The position numbers were made by a program, and so were the translations under genes. A DNA stretch of 33,884 nucleotides, taken from NCBI GenBank assembly GCA_012798795.1, contig JAAZMN010000075.1:1-33884 (forward strand), in the 5' to 3' direction. The notes below the pieces were generated by a model. The model was given only the letters and a program-made list of their open reading frames with translations. It was not told the DNA's origin and made no database searches. The DNA is from Bacillota bacterium (lineage in GTDB: Bacteria; Bacillota; Limnochordia; Darwinibacteriales; DTU012). Below are positions 6,131 through 14,785 of the stretch, piece after piece; positions within the stretch are counted from its first letter, which is position 1; each line of letters starts with the position of its first letter.

Positions 6131-7366
6131 TCAAATCCGTAAATCAACTGAGCCTTTGGCCTGCTCAAACACAATATCCAATAATCGCCGTTTAGGCCTA
6201 AGCTCTTTAACGTCTCGGGAATTTACAGTGATGGACTTAAAAAAAGCTTTACCTGCTTTACTTAATTCATTAATTTGATCAATATTAGCCTTAATCATTT
6301 CAGCAGCCCAAGGCTCAGCTGCTGTAATGGTTAATAAAAATTCATCATGTTTAAACTTTATATCAGCTATTATTAATCCTAAATTGGCGGTGGGAATCTC
6401 TACAACTAAGTCAAAGCCTGACTTTTTTTGTGAAGACCTCTGTTTTGATTCATCGCCTTCAAATCCGTCTTTAAAGAACAGCATATTTACATGAAAAAGA
6501 TTACCATCATGATAAATTGGAATTTGACAATAAAACGGATTAGCCAGTAAATTGCTCTGTTTTAATGCTGAGTTCAAGAGTTTTTCAACGGTCATTTGTT
6601 CTGCCAAATCAATAATTAAGTTCATGAAAGGCATAATTTTTTCATTTTCAATTTCATCTGTAGCTCGCTCAAAACTGAACGCCTTATTAAACAGAAAGAA
6701 TAATGAAAATAAATTTAATGCCGGCTCGGGCTGTAAAAAAGCCGCAGATTGCGGATGAACAACATTTTGCGAGGGAACCAAGAGAACCACAGGCCGCTGG
6801 GAAGTCCATCGAGACAGTTCATTAGGAATCTCCAAATCATATCTGCTATCCGGCAGTAATTCTAGTAATTCATCCCGATAATTAATTAGTTCCACTAATT
6901 TGTATGCCAATTTTGGTTCCTGCCAATACTGAAACCATAAACGCAAATTAGAATGAGTCAGCGGAATCTCCGTCCTCAGCAGTAACTTAAATTGATTAAC
7001 TGCATTTGTAATCAAAGATGAAGCACGCTGTTTATTTTCAAATCTAACTCGATGAACAGTAGCACAATCTTCAATTTTAAGTTTGAACCCGAAATAATTT
7101 AAATAGTGGTTTAACCAAGTAATAATTTCAAATGTCTCAGGAATGGAAAATTGACTAAAAATATCGCCTAGAGATTGACCTTGCGACTGTATACCAGTTG
7201 ATGAAGTTTGAATAATGCTAAATATCTGCTTTGCATCACAGGGTCTCACTTGCTCATTTAAAGTAACTAAAGCAGCGTTCTTTGGCGGTACTTTTGTCTG
7301 AACTAAAAATGTCCTGCCCCGCCAGTTTACTATCGTCCAAGAGGTATTGGGATTGAGAATCTCCAT
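6131..7366 (-). CDS. ylqG: FliK C-terminal-like protein (YlqG-like)
   Basis: A 411-residue protein without signal peptide or membrane segment. The last ~140 residues resemble the flagellar hook-length-control C-terminal domain. A strand-rich segment (PIYHDGNLFHVNMLFFKDGF) is followed by LGLIIADIKFKHDEFLLTIT, then a helical AAEPWAAEMIKANIDQINEL and a closing strand. The N-terminal and middle parts are helical and not recognised. The ATG at 7366 has GAGGAGG 7 nt upstream. It is followed 13 nt later by the FlhB-C-like gene, so the pair pairs a FliK-like and an FlhB-like domain, partners in substrate-specificity switching of flagellar export. No other flagellar gene is in the window. The symbol rests mainly on gene order. 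Confidence 0.7.
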   Translation of the reverse strand: MEILNPNTSWTIVNWRGRTFLVQTKVPPKNAALVTLNEQVRPCDAKQIFSIIQTSSTGIQSQGQSLGDIFSQFSIPETFEIITWLNHYLNYFGFKLKIEDCATVHRVRFENKQRASSLITNAVNQFKLLLRTEIPLTHSNLRLWFQYWQEPKLAYKLVELINYRDELLELLPDSRYDLEIPNELSRWTSQRPVVLLVPSQNVVHPQSAAFLQPEPALNLFSLFFLFNKAFSFERATDEIENEKIMPFMNLIIDLAEQMTVEKLLNSALKQSNLLANPFYCQIPIYHDGNLFHVNMLFFKDGFEGDESKQRSSQKKSGFDLVVEIPTANLGLIIADIKFKHDEFLLTITAAEPWAAEMIKANIDQINELSKAGKAFFKSITVNSRDVKELRPKRRLLDIVFEQAKGSVDLRI

Positions 7367-7415
7367 TATTCATCCTCCTCGACAAAAATTATATATCTCA
7401 ACCGGAAGTGATTTT

Positions 7416-7886
7416 ATGAAATACAAAATCGGTGTAATATCAGATACCCATGGCCTTTTACGTCCCCATGTCTTGACTCATTTCCAAGGTATGGACTTAA
7501 TTATTCATGCAGGAGATATCGGTTCACCTGAAATACTGACTAAACTGAAAACCATCACAAACACGACAGCTGTTTTAGGTAACATGGATGTCCCATATTA
7601 CTATCCAGGAATAACAACAACAAAAAGCCTAGAAATATTAGAGAAGAAAATTTATGTTATTCATAATATTGATATGCTAAACATTGACCCGACTGAACTT
7701 GGAATAGATTTAATCATTTTCGGGCATTCTCATCGTCCAACTCTGCAAAAGAAAAGTAATGTGTTATATTTTAACCCTGGCAGCGCTGGTCCACAAAGAT
7801 TTAAACTGCCGATAACACTAGGAATGATTAATATTACTGAGAATAAAATTACAGGAAAGCACATCCGAATAAAACCGCAGTCTTGA
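7416..7886 (+). CDS. YfcE/MJ0936-type metallophosphoesterase
   Basis: A 156-residue single-domain phosphodiesterase with the calcineurin-like metal-binding motifs in order: ISDTHG (about residues 8-13), HAGDIGS (33-39), LGNMD (about 56-60, where most relatives have GNCD), VIHN (about 84-87), and FGHSHRP (107-113). It ends with YFNPGSAGPQR. These ligands bind two divalent metals in a cytoplasmic enzyme. Family members hydrolyse phosphodiesters such as bis-pNPP in vitro, and the cellular substrate is usually unknown. The ATG at 7416 follows GGAAGTGA. The in-frame start at 7347 overlaps the divergent ylqG start and lacks a site. It is divergent from ylqG, with 49 nt between the two start codons. 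Confidence 0.92.
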   Translation: MKYKIGVISDTHGLLRPHVLTHFQGMDLIIHAGDIGSPEILTKLKTITNTTAVLGNMDVPYYYPGITTTKSLEILEKKIYVIHNIDMLNIDPTELGIDLIIFGHSHRPTLQKKSNVLYFNPGSAGPQRFKLPITLGMINITENKITGKHIRIKPQS

Positions 7887-7931
7887 AAAAATACCCTCAA
7901 ATTAATCTTATAAAAGACGTATTTGAGGGTA
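7886..7931 (-). terminator. Terminator of pdxS
   Basis: The stem TACCCTCAAAT (7892-7902) / ATTTGAGGGTA (7921-7931), 11 bp and perfect, is followed on the minus strand by six Ts (7886-7891). It begins 18 nt after the pdxS stop. On the plus strand it may also end the metallophosphoesterase transcript but lacks a T-run there. Confidence 0.9.
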
Positions 7932-7949
7932 CAAGCTTGTGTTATTAAG

Positions 7950-8828
7950 TTATTCGCTTCGATCCTGCATTCTATCCTCCGATGGTATTTGGCTCATATC
8001 TAATCCTTTCATCGCCATTCCCAGATCTTTAGATAACTCTGCAATCAGCTTATAATCTCGATAATTTTTGACTGCTTCCACAATAGCTTTAGCATATTTT
8101 TCCGGATTTTCAGACTTAAAAATTCCTGATCCGACAAATACTCCGTCAGCACCTAATTCCATCATTAATGCCGCATCGCTGGGAGTAGCAATTCCACCTG
8201 CTGCAAAATTTAAAACCGGCAGGCGTCCCTGTTCGCGAATGTTTAAAAGCACTTCAAAAGGTGCTCCTATTTCTTTAGCAAAAAGCATGACCTCATCTCT
8301 TGACATAGACAAAAGTTTACGAATCTCGCTTTGGACCTGACGCATATGTCGTACTGCTTCTACTATATTGCCTGTGCCCGGTTCACCTTTAGTCCGCAGC
8401 ATAGATGCACCTTCACCCAACCTTCTGGCAGCTTCACCTAAGTTACGACAACCACATACAAAAGGAACTGTAAACTCAGACTTATTTATATGATACCGCT
8501 CATCCGCCGGGGTTAAAACTTCGCTTTCATCAATATAATCAACATCCATAGCTTCCAGCACCCGGGCTTCAACAATATGTCCTATGCGGCATTTCGCCAT
8601 AACAGGTATGGAAACTGCTTTTAATACTTTCTCTGTAATCCTTGGGTCAGCCATTCGCGCAACTCCTCCGGCAGCACGGATATCTGATGGAACACGTTCT
8701 AATGCCATAACAGCAGCTGCTCCTGCTTGTTCAGCAATTTTTGCTTGTTCAGCGTTAACAACATCCATAATAACGCTGTTTTTTTGTATATCTTTATTAC
8801 CTAATCTACCATGAACTGTTTTCATCAT
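7950..8828 (-). CDS. pdxS: Pyridoxal 5'-phosphate synthase lyase subunit PdxS
   Basis: This is the synthase subunit of the DXP-independent vitamin B6 pathway. It makes PLP from ribose 5-phosphate, glyceraldehyde 3-phosphate and ammonia, with ammonia normally supplied by the glutaminase PdxT. It is a 292-residue TIM barrel, family length, with highly conserved blocks: [39 protein letters not shown] (active-site lysine follows in VMAKCRIGH), [47 protein letters not shown] and [20 protein letters not shown]. The ATG at 8828 lies 8 nt from AGGGGG; GTG 8831 and ATG 8825 are in-frame alternatives. A good promoter is at 8879-8907 and a terminator follows. pdxT, usually adjacent, is absent here, so it is encoded elsewhere. 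Confidence 0.97.
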   Translation of the reverse strand: MMKTVHGRLGNKDIQKNSVIMDVVNAEQAKIAEQAGAAAVMALERVPSDIRAAGGVARMADPRITEKVLKAVSIPVMAKCRIGHIVEARVLEAMDVDYIDESEVLTPADERYHINKSEFTVPFVCGCRNLGEAARRLGEGASMLRTKGEPGTGNIVEAVRHMRQVQSEIRKLLSMSRDEVMLFAKEIGAPFEVLLNIREQGRLPVLNFAAGGIATPSDAALMMELGADGVFVGSGIFKSENPEKYAKAIVEAVKNYRDYKLIAELSKDLGMAMKGLDMSQIPSEDRMQDRSE

Positions 8829-8878
8829 CACACATTCCCCCTAACATCTCAAATTGCTTCAGCATTGAGACTGATATA

Positions 8879-8907
8879 ATCATACCTCTAAAACCAAATG
8901 TGGTCAA
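8879..8907 (-). promoter_or_regulatory. pdxS promoter
   Basis: On the minus strand TTGACC (8902-8907) and TATGAT (8879-8884) are 17 nt apart, each 5/6 to consensus. The leader to the ATG is about 45 nt and contains a small imperfect hairpin (8847-8870, arms TCTCAA/TTGAGA plus TGC/GCA) of unknown relevance. Confidence 0.8.
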
Positions 8908-8925
8908 CACTAACTGTAGATTATC

Positions 8926-10452
8926 TTACATTAATGGAGCAAATAAATTTAGCAGTGCACGGCCAACCCTTCTTGGTAAAATCAGCTTTTCTTGCTGTAT
9001 TTCTTGACTTACTTTAATTATATCAATAAAGTCCTGTTTAATCTGCATAACACTGCTGGTCTTATACAACCAAACTCCACATTCAAAATGCAGATATAAG
9101 CTTCGGTAATCCAAATTAATTGTTCCGGTTACCGCATATTCATCATCTACTACAAAAGATTTTGCATGAATAAAACCAGGCGTATATTCATAAATCCTAA
9201 CACCTGCTTCTAAAAGCACGTCATAATTCGATCTCGTGACTGCATGCACATACCATTTATCGGGAATATGCGGTGTTATAATCCGTACATCAACTCCTTG
9301 TTTAGCTGCTAAGCACAGTGCCGAAACCATCTCTATGTCTATAATCAAGTAAGGTGTACAAATATAAATATATTCTTTTGCCCTGCTGACTAAATTTAAA
9401 TATACAGTCTCCCCAACCGACTCATCGTCAAGGGGATTATCACTGAATGGCTGAACATAACCGTCAGTAGGAAACTTTTCTTTAAGATAGTATTTAGGTT
9501 TATACTGTTCGTAATCTTCAATAACGCCTCGTAAGTAATCCCACATTGCTAAGAACATAACCGTTAAACTGTAAACTGCATCTCCTTTTATCATAATTGC
9601 AGTATCTTTCCAATGCCCAAATCTCTCAATGGCATTTATATATTCGTCAGCAAGATTAATACCTCCTGTAAAACCGGTATGTCCGTCAATTACCACAATT
9701 TTTCGGTGATCACGATTGTTAAATCTCAGTGTCAATATAGGCCTAAACGGATTAAAAATACAGCACTTAATGCCCATTTCCTCAAGCTGTTTATCATATT
9801 GATATGGCAGTTTCATAATAGAACCTAAATCATCATAAATGATTCTAACATCTACTCCTGCTTGTGCTTTTCTCTTTAAAATATCTAGAATGGTGTTCCA
9901 CATGATCCCTTCTTCAATAATAAAGTACTCCATAAAGATAAAATGCTCGGCTTTCTCCAATTCTTCTATTAACCGTTCAAATTTTACTTCACCAGAAGGC
10001 AAATATTCAGTATAAGTATTAGTAAAAGGAGGACTATATGCATATTCCTGAATATAATGTGACTGACAAGCAGCTCCAGTGCTTTCTTGTTTAATTTCAT
10101 TTACAATTGCGCTATCACTGGCTAAAGCATCAGCCATTTTAGCTGTAATGCTGTTCATCTTTTCACGTGTTCTAGCCCCTAAACGGCTGCCTCCGAACAT
10201 CAAGTAGAAAAGACCTCCAAAAATGGGAAACAACATGATCGGGATAATCCATGCAATTTTATACCCGGGTTTACTCCTCCCATTAGCTATTAATATTACA
10301 ACAATCATACTGATAAGTGTACTAATACCGTAAAATATTACAAAATACTGCTGGAATCTATAAATCATCATAATTAAAACAGCAACCTGAATAGCAATAG
10401 CTGCTCCAAATAAAAAGGCTCGATGAAATAATACTTTAAATATATTGGTCAC
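8926..10452 (-). CDS. cls: Cardiolipin synthase (phospholipase D superfamily)
   Basis: A 508-residue membrane enzyme that condenses two phosphatidylglycerols to cardiolipin. Two N-terminal membrane helices (about residues 10-33 and 36-57) and a hydrophobic AWIIPIMLFPIFGGLFYLMFG segment precede two PLD domains. The first HKD motif is HRKIVVIDGHTGFTGG (about 249-264); the second is HAKSFVVDDEYAVTGTINLD (about 425-444), each followed by the expected GxxN region. The length and layout match bacterial ClsA/YwnE. GTG at 10452 is chosen because GGAGGAG lies 7 nt upstream; an in-frame TTG at 10458 is too close to that site. It has its own extended -10 promoter and also follows the PBP gene by about 85 nt on the same strand. 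Confidence 0.96.
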   Translation of the reverse strand: MTNIFKVLFHRAFLFGAAIAIQVAVLIMMIYRFQQYFVIFYGISTLISMIVVILIANGRSKPGYKIAWIIPIMLFPIFGGLFYLMFGGSRLGARTREKMNSITAKMADALASDSAIVNEIKQESTGAACQSHYIQEYAYSPPFTNTYTEYLPSGEVKFERLIEELEKAEHFIFMEYFIIEEGIMWNTILDILKRKAQAGVDVRIIYDDLGSIMKLPYQYDKQLEEMGIKCCIFNPFRPILTLRFNNRDHRKIVVIDGHTGFTGGINLADEYINAIERFGHWKDTAIMIKGDAVYSLTVMFLAMWDYLRGVIEDYEQYKPKYYLKEKFPTDGYVQPFSDNPLDDESVGETVYLNLVSRAKEYIYICTPYLIIDIEMVSALCLAAKQGVDVRIITPHIPDKWYVHAVTRSNYDVLLEAGVRIYEYTPGFIHAKSFVVDDEYAVTGTINLDYRSLYLHFECGVWLYKTSSVMQIKQDFIDIIKVSQEIQQEKLILPRRVGRALLNLFAPLM

Positions 10453-10487
10453 GGCCAACTCCTCCCGTATTTAAATAAATCAAATAC

Positions 10488-10496
10488 ATTATATCA
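10488..10496 (-). promoter_or_regulatory. Extended -10 promoter of cls
   Basis: On the minus strand TGA plus TATAAT (TGATATAAT, 10488-10496) is a perfect -10 with a TGn extension; no good -35 is visible. The start would be near 10481, about 30 nt before the GTG. Confidence 0.6.
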
Positions 10497-10537
10497 GAAC
10501 AACCGATATAATTCATTAGCAGGAGGAATTACCGAAC

Positions 10538-12505
10538 CTACAATTCGCCCAGCCTTTGAAAAAATTCTCTGATTAATGGTGCAGCAGCCTGCCCACCCAG
10601 TCCCCCACCTTCAACCAGTACAGAAAAAGCTAGATCCCTACCGTTAAAATCTTTCACATACCCGCCAAACCAAGCATGGGATTCCTCGGTCCCTGTTTCA
10701 GCGGTACCTGTTTTTCCGCAAATCTTTAAGCCCTCAACCGCAGCTGACCTGCCAGTTCCGGCAAGCACTACTTGTTCCAACAGCTGCTCCATTTCTAAAG
10801 CCGTTTCAGACTGAATTACCTGAACGCTGTTGTCACCTAACTCGTCTTTAATTAGATGAAATTCAGGTAAGACACCTTCATTAGCAAATACGGTAAAAAT
10901 CGATGCTACATGAAATGGGGACAATAACACTTGATCCTGTCCAATCGCCGTCCACGCTAAGCCCACTTTACTCCGGCCGGGACTGCCTATTTGCCCGGGA
11001 ACAGCTTCCAGAAAGAGTTTTGGCGCAGTATCCAGCCGCCAACGGACAAAATACTCGCTAAGTATATCAGCTCCTACTTCAAGTCCAACTCGCGCCATAG
11101 TCGTATTAATTGATTTAATAATCCCATCAGCGAATTGATGTTCATAAAATACTTCTTGTTGAAAATTCCTAATTATATTACCTTCTACCCTCAATTCTCC
11201 TGTATCATGAAAAACACTGTCAGTGGTAAATATGTTTTGATCCAGAGCAGCTGCTGCAGTAACAACTTTGAAAACAGATCCAGGAGGAAATCTCCCCTGC
11301 AGCGAGCGGTTAAACAATGGTTTACTCGGATCAGTACTCAGCTCCTGCCAACGCTTGCTCGATATACCCATAATAAACTCATTTGGGTCATAACTAGGTG
11401 AAGCAGCCAATACTAATACTTCGCCGCTTTTGGCATCCAAAACAATAAATGAGCCAGTCAAATCTGACAGTACATCATAAGCTAACTGCTGCATCTGTAA
11501 ATCAATTGTCAAATAAATATCTTCTCCATTAGTCACAGGCCGTTCTAAGAACATCATTTCCGATGCTTCTTCGGTATCGACAAAAAGACGATAACCGGGG
11601 ACTCCCCGTAATTTTTCTTCCATGCCAAATTCCAAACCACTGCGGCCAGCACTTTCACCCACTATGTATTCCCTATCGGGAAACTGTTCAATAATTTGTG
11701 AACTTACTTCGCTCATATAACCTGTAATGTGAGCAAATGCTTGAGAAGCAGGGTAAAACCGAACATGCTGACGTTGAAAGAAAATGCCCGGTATAGGCCG
11801 TAAAATCGGATCCAGCATCTGATATTCGGCTTCCGTTACTGAAGTTAAAGGAACAAACCAGTGTTCTTCAACACCTGGTGCTTGGTACTGTCGCTGCACA
11901 TAATCAGGACTCAGCCCCAGGTTCTCTTCAAGCACCTGATAGAGTAAATCAGGGTCAGTTATGCGACCGGGTTGAACTCCTACAGTTACTACGCTGCCTT
12001 TTCCCGCCAATAGACTTCCACTGCGATCATAAATACTGCCTCGGATCGGTTCAATGCGAGTACGCTTATATTTGGCATTAATACCGTGAGCCGGTACTGG
12101 CAGCACGTCATTCCACTTAACTTTCCAGGCAAAAAGACCATCCCAGGCAAGCTGCAATTTAAATTGAACAAATAAAGGCTCAAAAAACTTGCTCTCATAT
12201 CTTAAATCAACAACATATTCTGCATCCCTAAGAGTCTCTTCAACCGCATTTATCCCAATTAACTCTACTGAATTTAAGCCATATTCCTCAGCAAATTGTT
12301 TAAAAGCAGTCTCTAGTTCTAATGCAGACGGCGAAGGATAATCAGTATGATGAAAAGCTTCCAATTCTTGATAATCCTCACTAATAATATTATTAACATA
12401 CTCTTTCACAACTTCTAGAGGATAATCATAAAAATACTGCATAAAAACAAAGGCAGCACCGGCCAATATTAATACAACAACAGCAATACCGGCAATAATA
12501 CGCAT
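10538..12505 (-). CDS. Penicillin-binding protein, transpeptidase with MecA-type N-terminal domain
   Basis: A 655-residue class B PBP that cross-links peptidoglycan outside the cytoplasmic membrane. One N-terminal helix (about residues 3-23) anchors it. Residues about 27-140 form an NTF2-like MecA_N domain (VVKEYVNNIISEDYQELEAF). The PBP dimerisation domain follows (RGSIYDRSGSLLA, about 155-167, then YPASQAFAHITGYMS). The transpeptidase domain has SxxK at S410-K413 (PPGSVFK), SxN at S465-N467 (KSINTT) and KTG at 598-600 (CGKTGTAETG), all intact. The architecture resembles PBP3/PBP2a-type proteins of low-GC Firmicutes, but nothing indicates resistance. The ATG at 12505 has AGGAGCG upstream. 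It is third in a run after patatin and a coiled-coil protein, 30 nt after the latter, and may continue into cls. Confidence 0.95.
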   Translation of the reverse strand: MRIIAGIAVVVLILAGAAFVFMQYFYDYPLEVVKEYVNNIISEDYQELEAFHHTDYPSPSALELETAFKQFAEEYGLNSVELIGINAVEETLRDAEYVVDLRYESKFFEPLFVQFKLQLAWDGLFAWKVKWNDVLPVPAHGINAKYKRTRIEPIRGSIYDRSGSLLAGKGSVVTVGVQPGRITDPDLLYQVLEENLGLSPDYVQRQYQAPGVEEHWFVPLTSVTEAEYQMLDPILRPIPGIFFQRQHVRFYPASQAFAHITGYMSEVSSQIIEQFPDREYIVGESAGRSGLEFGMEEKLRGVPGYRLFVDTEEASEMMFLERPVTNGEDIYLTIDLQMQQLAYDVLSDLTGSFIVLDAKSGEVLVLAASPSYDPNEFIMGISSKRWQELSTDPSKPLFNRSLQGRFPPGSVFKVVTAAAALDQNIFTTDSVFHDTGELRVEGNIIRNFQQEVFYEHQFADGIIKSINTTMARVGLEVGADILSEYFVRWRLDTAPKLFLEAVPGQIGSPGRSKVGLAWTAIGQDQVLLSPFHVASIFTVFANEGVLPEFHLIKDELGDNSVQVIQSETALEMEQLLEQVVLAGTGRSAAVEGLKICGKTGTAETGTEESHAWFGGYVKDFNGRDLAFSVLVEGGGLGGQAAAPLIREFFQRLGEL

Positions 12506-12535
12506 TAGTACACGCTCCTTAAATAAAAATTTTAA

Positions 12536-13045
12536 TTATTTCTTCTGCATTTTATTGGCAACACCTGCTGCATCTAAATTACCAATGAGATTTCCATTTT
12601 TTGCAGCTGCCAATTGTTCTAATCTTGCCACGCGAGATTCAAGTTCAAGTATGCTGCTGCCAATCTGACTGTAACTGTCTGTAAGCCTATTGGTAATAGC
12701 CGCAGTCAACTTAAGGTTAAGCATATTTTGCTCAGTAATCCTCTGCAACATACGCACTGCTGTATACTGAGCCCCGACCAAATCAGCAGTAATCAAATCG
12801 CGCAGTCGCTGATTTTTACCGATCACCTTATTTACAGCTCTGGCAAGAAATCCTTGGGCAGTAAGCTCCTTTATACGAGATTCCGAAGCAGTTAAAGTAA
12901 CAACATTTTCCAATGCCAATTGCACAATTGCTTTACTGTTATATTTATATCTTTCGATAACTGCATCTACAATCTTATCGATGACTGCTTTTTCATCAGG
13001 AGCAATTGTTAAACCATCCTCAATATTTAAGATACTCGAGTTCAT
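12536..13045 (-). CDS. Unrecognised helical protein, coupled to patatin gene
   Basis: A 169-residue, almost wholly helical protein without signal peptide or membrane span, which I do not recognise. The first half has a segment rich in conserved-looking polar residues (VVTLTASESRIKELTAQGFL then ARAVNKVIGKNQRLRDLITA). The second half, about residues 85-150, is coiled-coil-like with heptad hydrophobics (LNLKLTAAITNRLTDSYSQI, then GSSILELESRVARLEQLAAA). It ends with a short tail, KMQKK. The ATG at 13045 overlaps the patatin stop codon (TAATG), so it is probably translationally coupled and made in proportion to the phospholipase. This suggests a partner, regulator or scaffold for that enzyme, but there is no direct evidence. 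Confidence 0.8.
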   Translation of the reverse strand: MNSSILNIEDGLTIAPDEKAVIDKIVDAVIERYKYNSKAIVQLALENVVTLTASESRIKELTAQGFLARAVNKVIGKNQRLRDLITADLVGAQYTAVRMLQRITEQNMLNLKLTAAITNRLTDSYSQIGSSILELESRVARLEQLAAAKNGNLIGNLDAAGVANKMQKK

Positions 13046-13929
13046 TATTTCAGATTCTCCTTTACAGTTTGTAGATAACTCAAAGATTTTACCTGCACCA
13101 TGGCAAACGAACGAACCATGTCGGCAATTCTCAGCCCATCTTGATAACCTAAATCTATTCTTTTTCTAATCCCAGCAGGCGAAAAATCCAAAGTACCGTT
13201 AATAAATGAACCTAAAGACTGGGAAGGAACGATCTCAAAAATTTTTGCACCTGCAAAATCATCTTGATTTATTAACACACTCGGACTTAAATGAACAACA
13301 ATGATAATATCACAACCGAGCCGGTATATAGGTAGTATCGGGACATTATCGACAATACCCCCATCGACATAGAATTTGCCATCGATCTGAACCGGGTTAT
13401 AAATCAATGGTATGGCCGATGATGCCAAAAGAATCGATTTTATTCTATCGGGTGAAAAAGTATTTAATTGAAAGTACTTGACTTTAGGTAGAGGAAACTC
13501 CATACAAACAGCAGTTAATAATCCAGTTGAATGCCGGGAAATTAAATTTAAATCAATGTGTCTGTCAATGATTCCCAGCAATCCACTGCGTGAAAATACT
13601 CCATGTACTGCTGTGGAAAAAGCCCATTTAATAAGTAACGCTCTTGCCGATTGACTTAAGGGAATAGAACGCAAGTATTGAGTCACAATGGTATGCGGAT
13701 TAAAAGAAAAGATTTGATCCGGAGTAACAGAAAGCCAAATTTGTTCAGCAAGCTCTAGGTCATTTTGTACAAATAAAGCTAAGTTAAGAGCTCCAATCGA
13801 AGTACCAGAAATAGCCGAAAATTGTCTAACATCAAACCCTAAACTTGCTAAAGCTTTAAGTACACCTATCTGGTATGCACCCTTACCGCCGCCTCCGGCA
13901 AGAACTAAACCATACCGCAAATTTGTCAG
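13045..13929 (-). CDS. Patatin-like phospholipase, probable CTG start
   Basis: A 294-residue lipid acyl hydrolase of the RssA/patatin type with a Ser-Asp dyad. Motifs are GLVLAGGGGKGAYQIGVL (oxyanion hole, about residues 7-24), ISGTSIGALN with the GxSxG nucleophile (about 41-50), and YVDGGIVDNVPI with the DG/A aspartate (about 192-203). There is no signal peptide, so it is cytoplasmic or peripheral to the membrane. The conventional start, TTG at 13920, is 16 nt from AGGAGG (13937-13942). An in-frame CTG at 13929 lies exactly 7 nt from it and gives (M)TNLRYGLVLAGGG; I take this as the start. It is first of a run with the coiled-coil protein, PBP and perhaps cls, all envelope-related. No cyclic-nucleotide synthase lies nearby, so a CBASS role is not supported. 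Confidence 0.92.
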   Translation of the reverse strand: MTNLRYGLVLAGGGGKGAYQIGVLKALASLGFDVRQFSAISGTSIGALNLALFVQNDLELAEQIWLSVTPDQIFSFNPHTIVTQYLRSIPLSQSARALLIKWAFSTAVHGVFSRSGLLGIIDRHIDLNLISRHSTGLLTAVCMEFPLPKVKYFQLNTFSPDRIKSILLASSAIPLIYNPVQIDGKFYVDGGIVDNVPILPIYRLGCDIIIVVHLSPSVLINQDDFAGAKIFEIVPSQSLGSFINGTLDFSPAGIRKRIDLGYQDGLRIADMVRSFAMVQVKSLSYLQTVKENLK

Positions 13930-14026
13930 TTTTATCCCTCCTGTTTTTGCATTTTTCTGTTTATTTCTTTTATTGTATTTATTCGGCGAATTGGGCTGAG
14001 TTTCCTGCTTTAAATTATATCATAAC

Positions 14027-14063
14027 AAAAGATGGGATATTTCGCTGCTTGAAACATCCCATC
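14027..14063 (-). terminator. Terminator of the barrel-like protein gene
   Basis: The arms GATGGGATaTTTC (14031-14043) and GAAAcATCCCATC (14051-14063) pair with one mismatch and a 7-nt loop. On the minus strand they are followed by TTTTGTTATG. It lies about 45 nt past the stop at 14108, between that gene and the patatin gene. Confidence 0.8.
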
Positions 14064-14107
14064 TGCTGTAGTACAATCACCGCATAAATTTGCTATTAAA
14101 AGCGGAC

Positions 14108-14560
14108 TTAAAAACGATAGTGTATTCCCGCACCAACATTATTGCCGATAGATAAAGCAGAATCTCCAGCTTTTTGTCCGCTAATACCTAACTCAACAGA
14201 TAGTAAAAACGGAGTCGAACCTAGGGGAAACTCTATTCCAACAGAACCATGACCTCCATATGTCATATATGATTGGTCCCCGCCTCCATCACTATAACTG
14301 CAGTTAACTCCAACGCTAAAATAGCGCTCTACTGCTCCAGATTTATTAAGGAAATACAGCCCACGCAATCCTGCTTCAACATATAGCGATCCTCCCCAAG
14401 AATAGATTTGACCGATAAATTGTGGTCTTATAACACCCTCGGAAGACTTCACACTAATTCCATTAACATTATTCGTATGGAAGTATCCTAAATCTACTGC
14501 TGATACGTTTACTGCCATACATAGTACTAGTACTGCAACTAAAAGCCCAATTTTTTTCAT
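14108..14560 (-). CDS. Secreted beta-barrel-like protein, possible outer-membrane protein
   Basis: A 150-residue protein with a typical Sec signal peptide (MKKIGLLVAVLVLCMAVNVSA, cut before VDLGYF). The mature ~130 residues alternate hydrophobic and polar residues, as in amphipathic beta strands rich in Gly, Ser, Tyr and Val (SLYVEAGLRGLYFL, RYFSVGVNCSYSD, TPFLLSVELGISGQ). It ends in GAGIHYRF, with the C-terminal aromatic Phe characteristic of outer-membrane barrels recognised by BamA. The size suits a small barrel. If that reading is right, the cell is a diderm. It could otherwise be a secreted beta-sandwich protein. The ATG at 14560 has AGGTGA 5 nt upstream; a GTG at 14569 lies inside that site. 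It is divergent from the YbhN-GH5 operon; the 225-nt spacer shows no clear promoter. Confidence 0.8.
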   Translation of the reverse strand: MKKIGLLVAVLVLCMAVNVSAVDLGYFHTNNVNGISVKSSEGVIRPQFIGQIYSWGGSLYVEAGLRGLYFLNKSGAVERYFSVGVNCSYSDGGGDQSYMTYGGHGSVGIEFPLGSTPFLLSVELGISGQKAGDSALSIGNNVGAGIHYRF

Positions 14561-14785
14561 TAAAATCACCTACCTCCATTTATTATTTTTGATTAATGGA
14601 TTAAAATATAATTACCCATTGGCTGTATTAATTCGTCATAAAAACATAAACTCATGCTAACCCATTATTTTCTAAACAAGAGTCTGTTAAATTCATGCGT
14701 TCATTATAGAGGAGTCTATTTGTTTAGCAACGAATGTGATATCATTAGTAATTGTAAGTTCTAAATTAGTTAAAGAGGGATCTAT

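Noticed and set aside
7950-8831. Plus-strand frames at 8068-8340 and 8584-8814 as genes
   Set aside because: They lie antisense inside pdxS, have no ribosome sites and no recognisable protein character.
10538-12505. Beta-lactam resistance determinant of the MecA type
   Set aside because: Only the domain architecture is shared; this layout is common among housekeeping class B PBPs of Firmicutes and no mobile context is present.
12536-13929. CBASS-type phage defence (patatin effector)
   Set aside because: No CD-NTase, ubiquitin-like or other CBASS gene nearby; the neighbours are cell-envelope genes.
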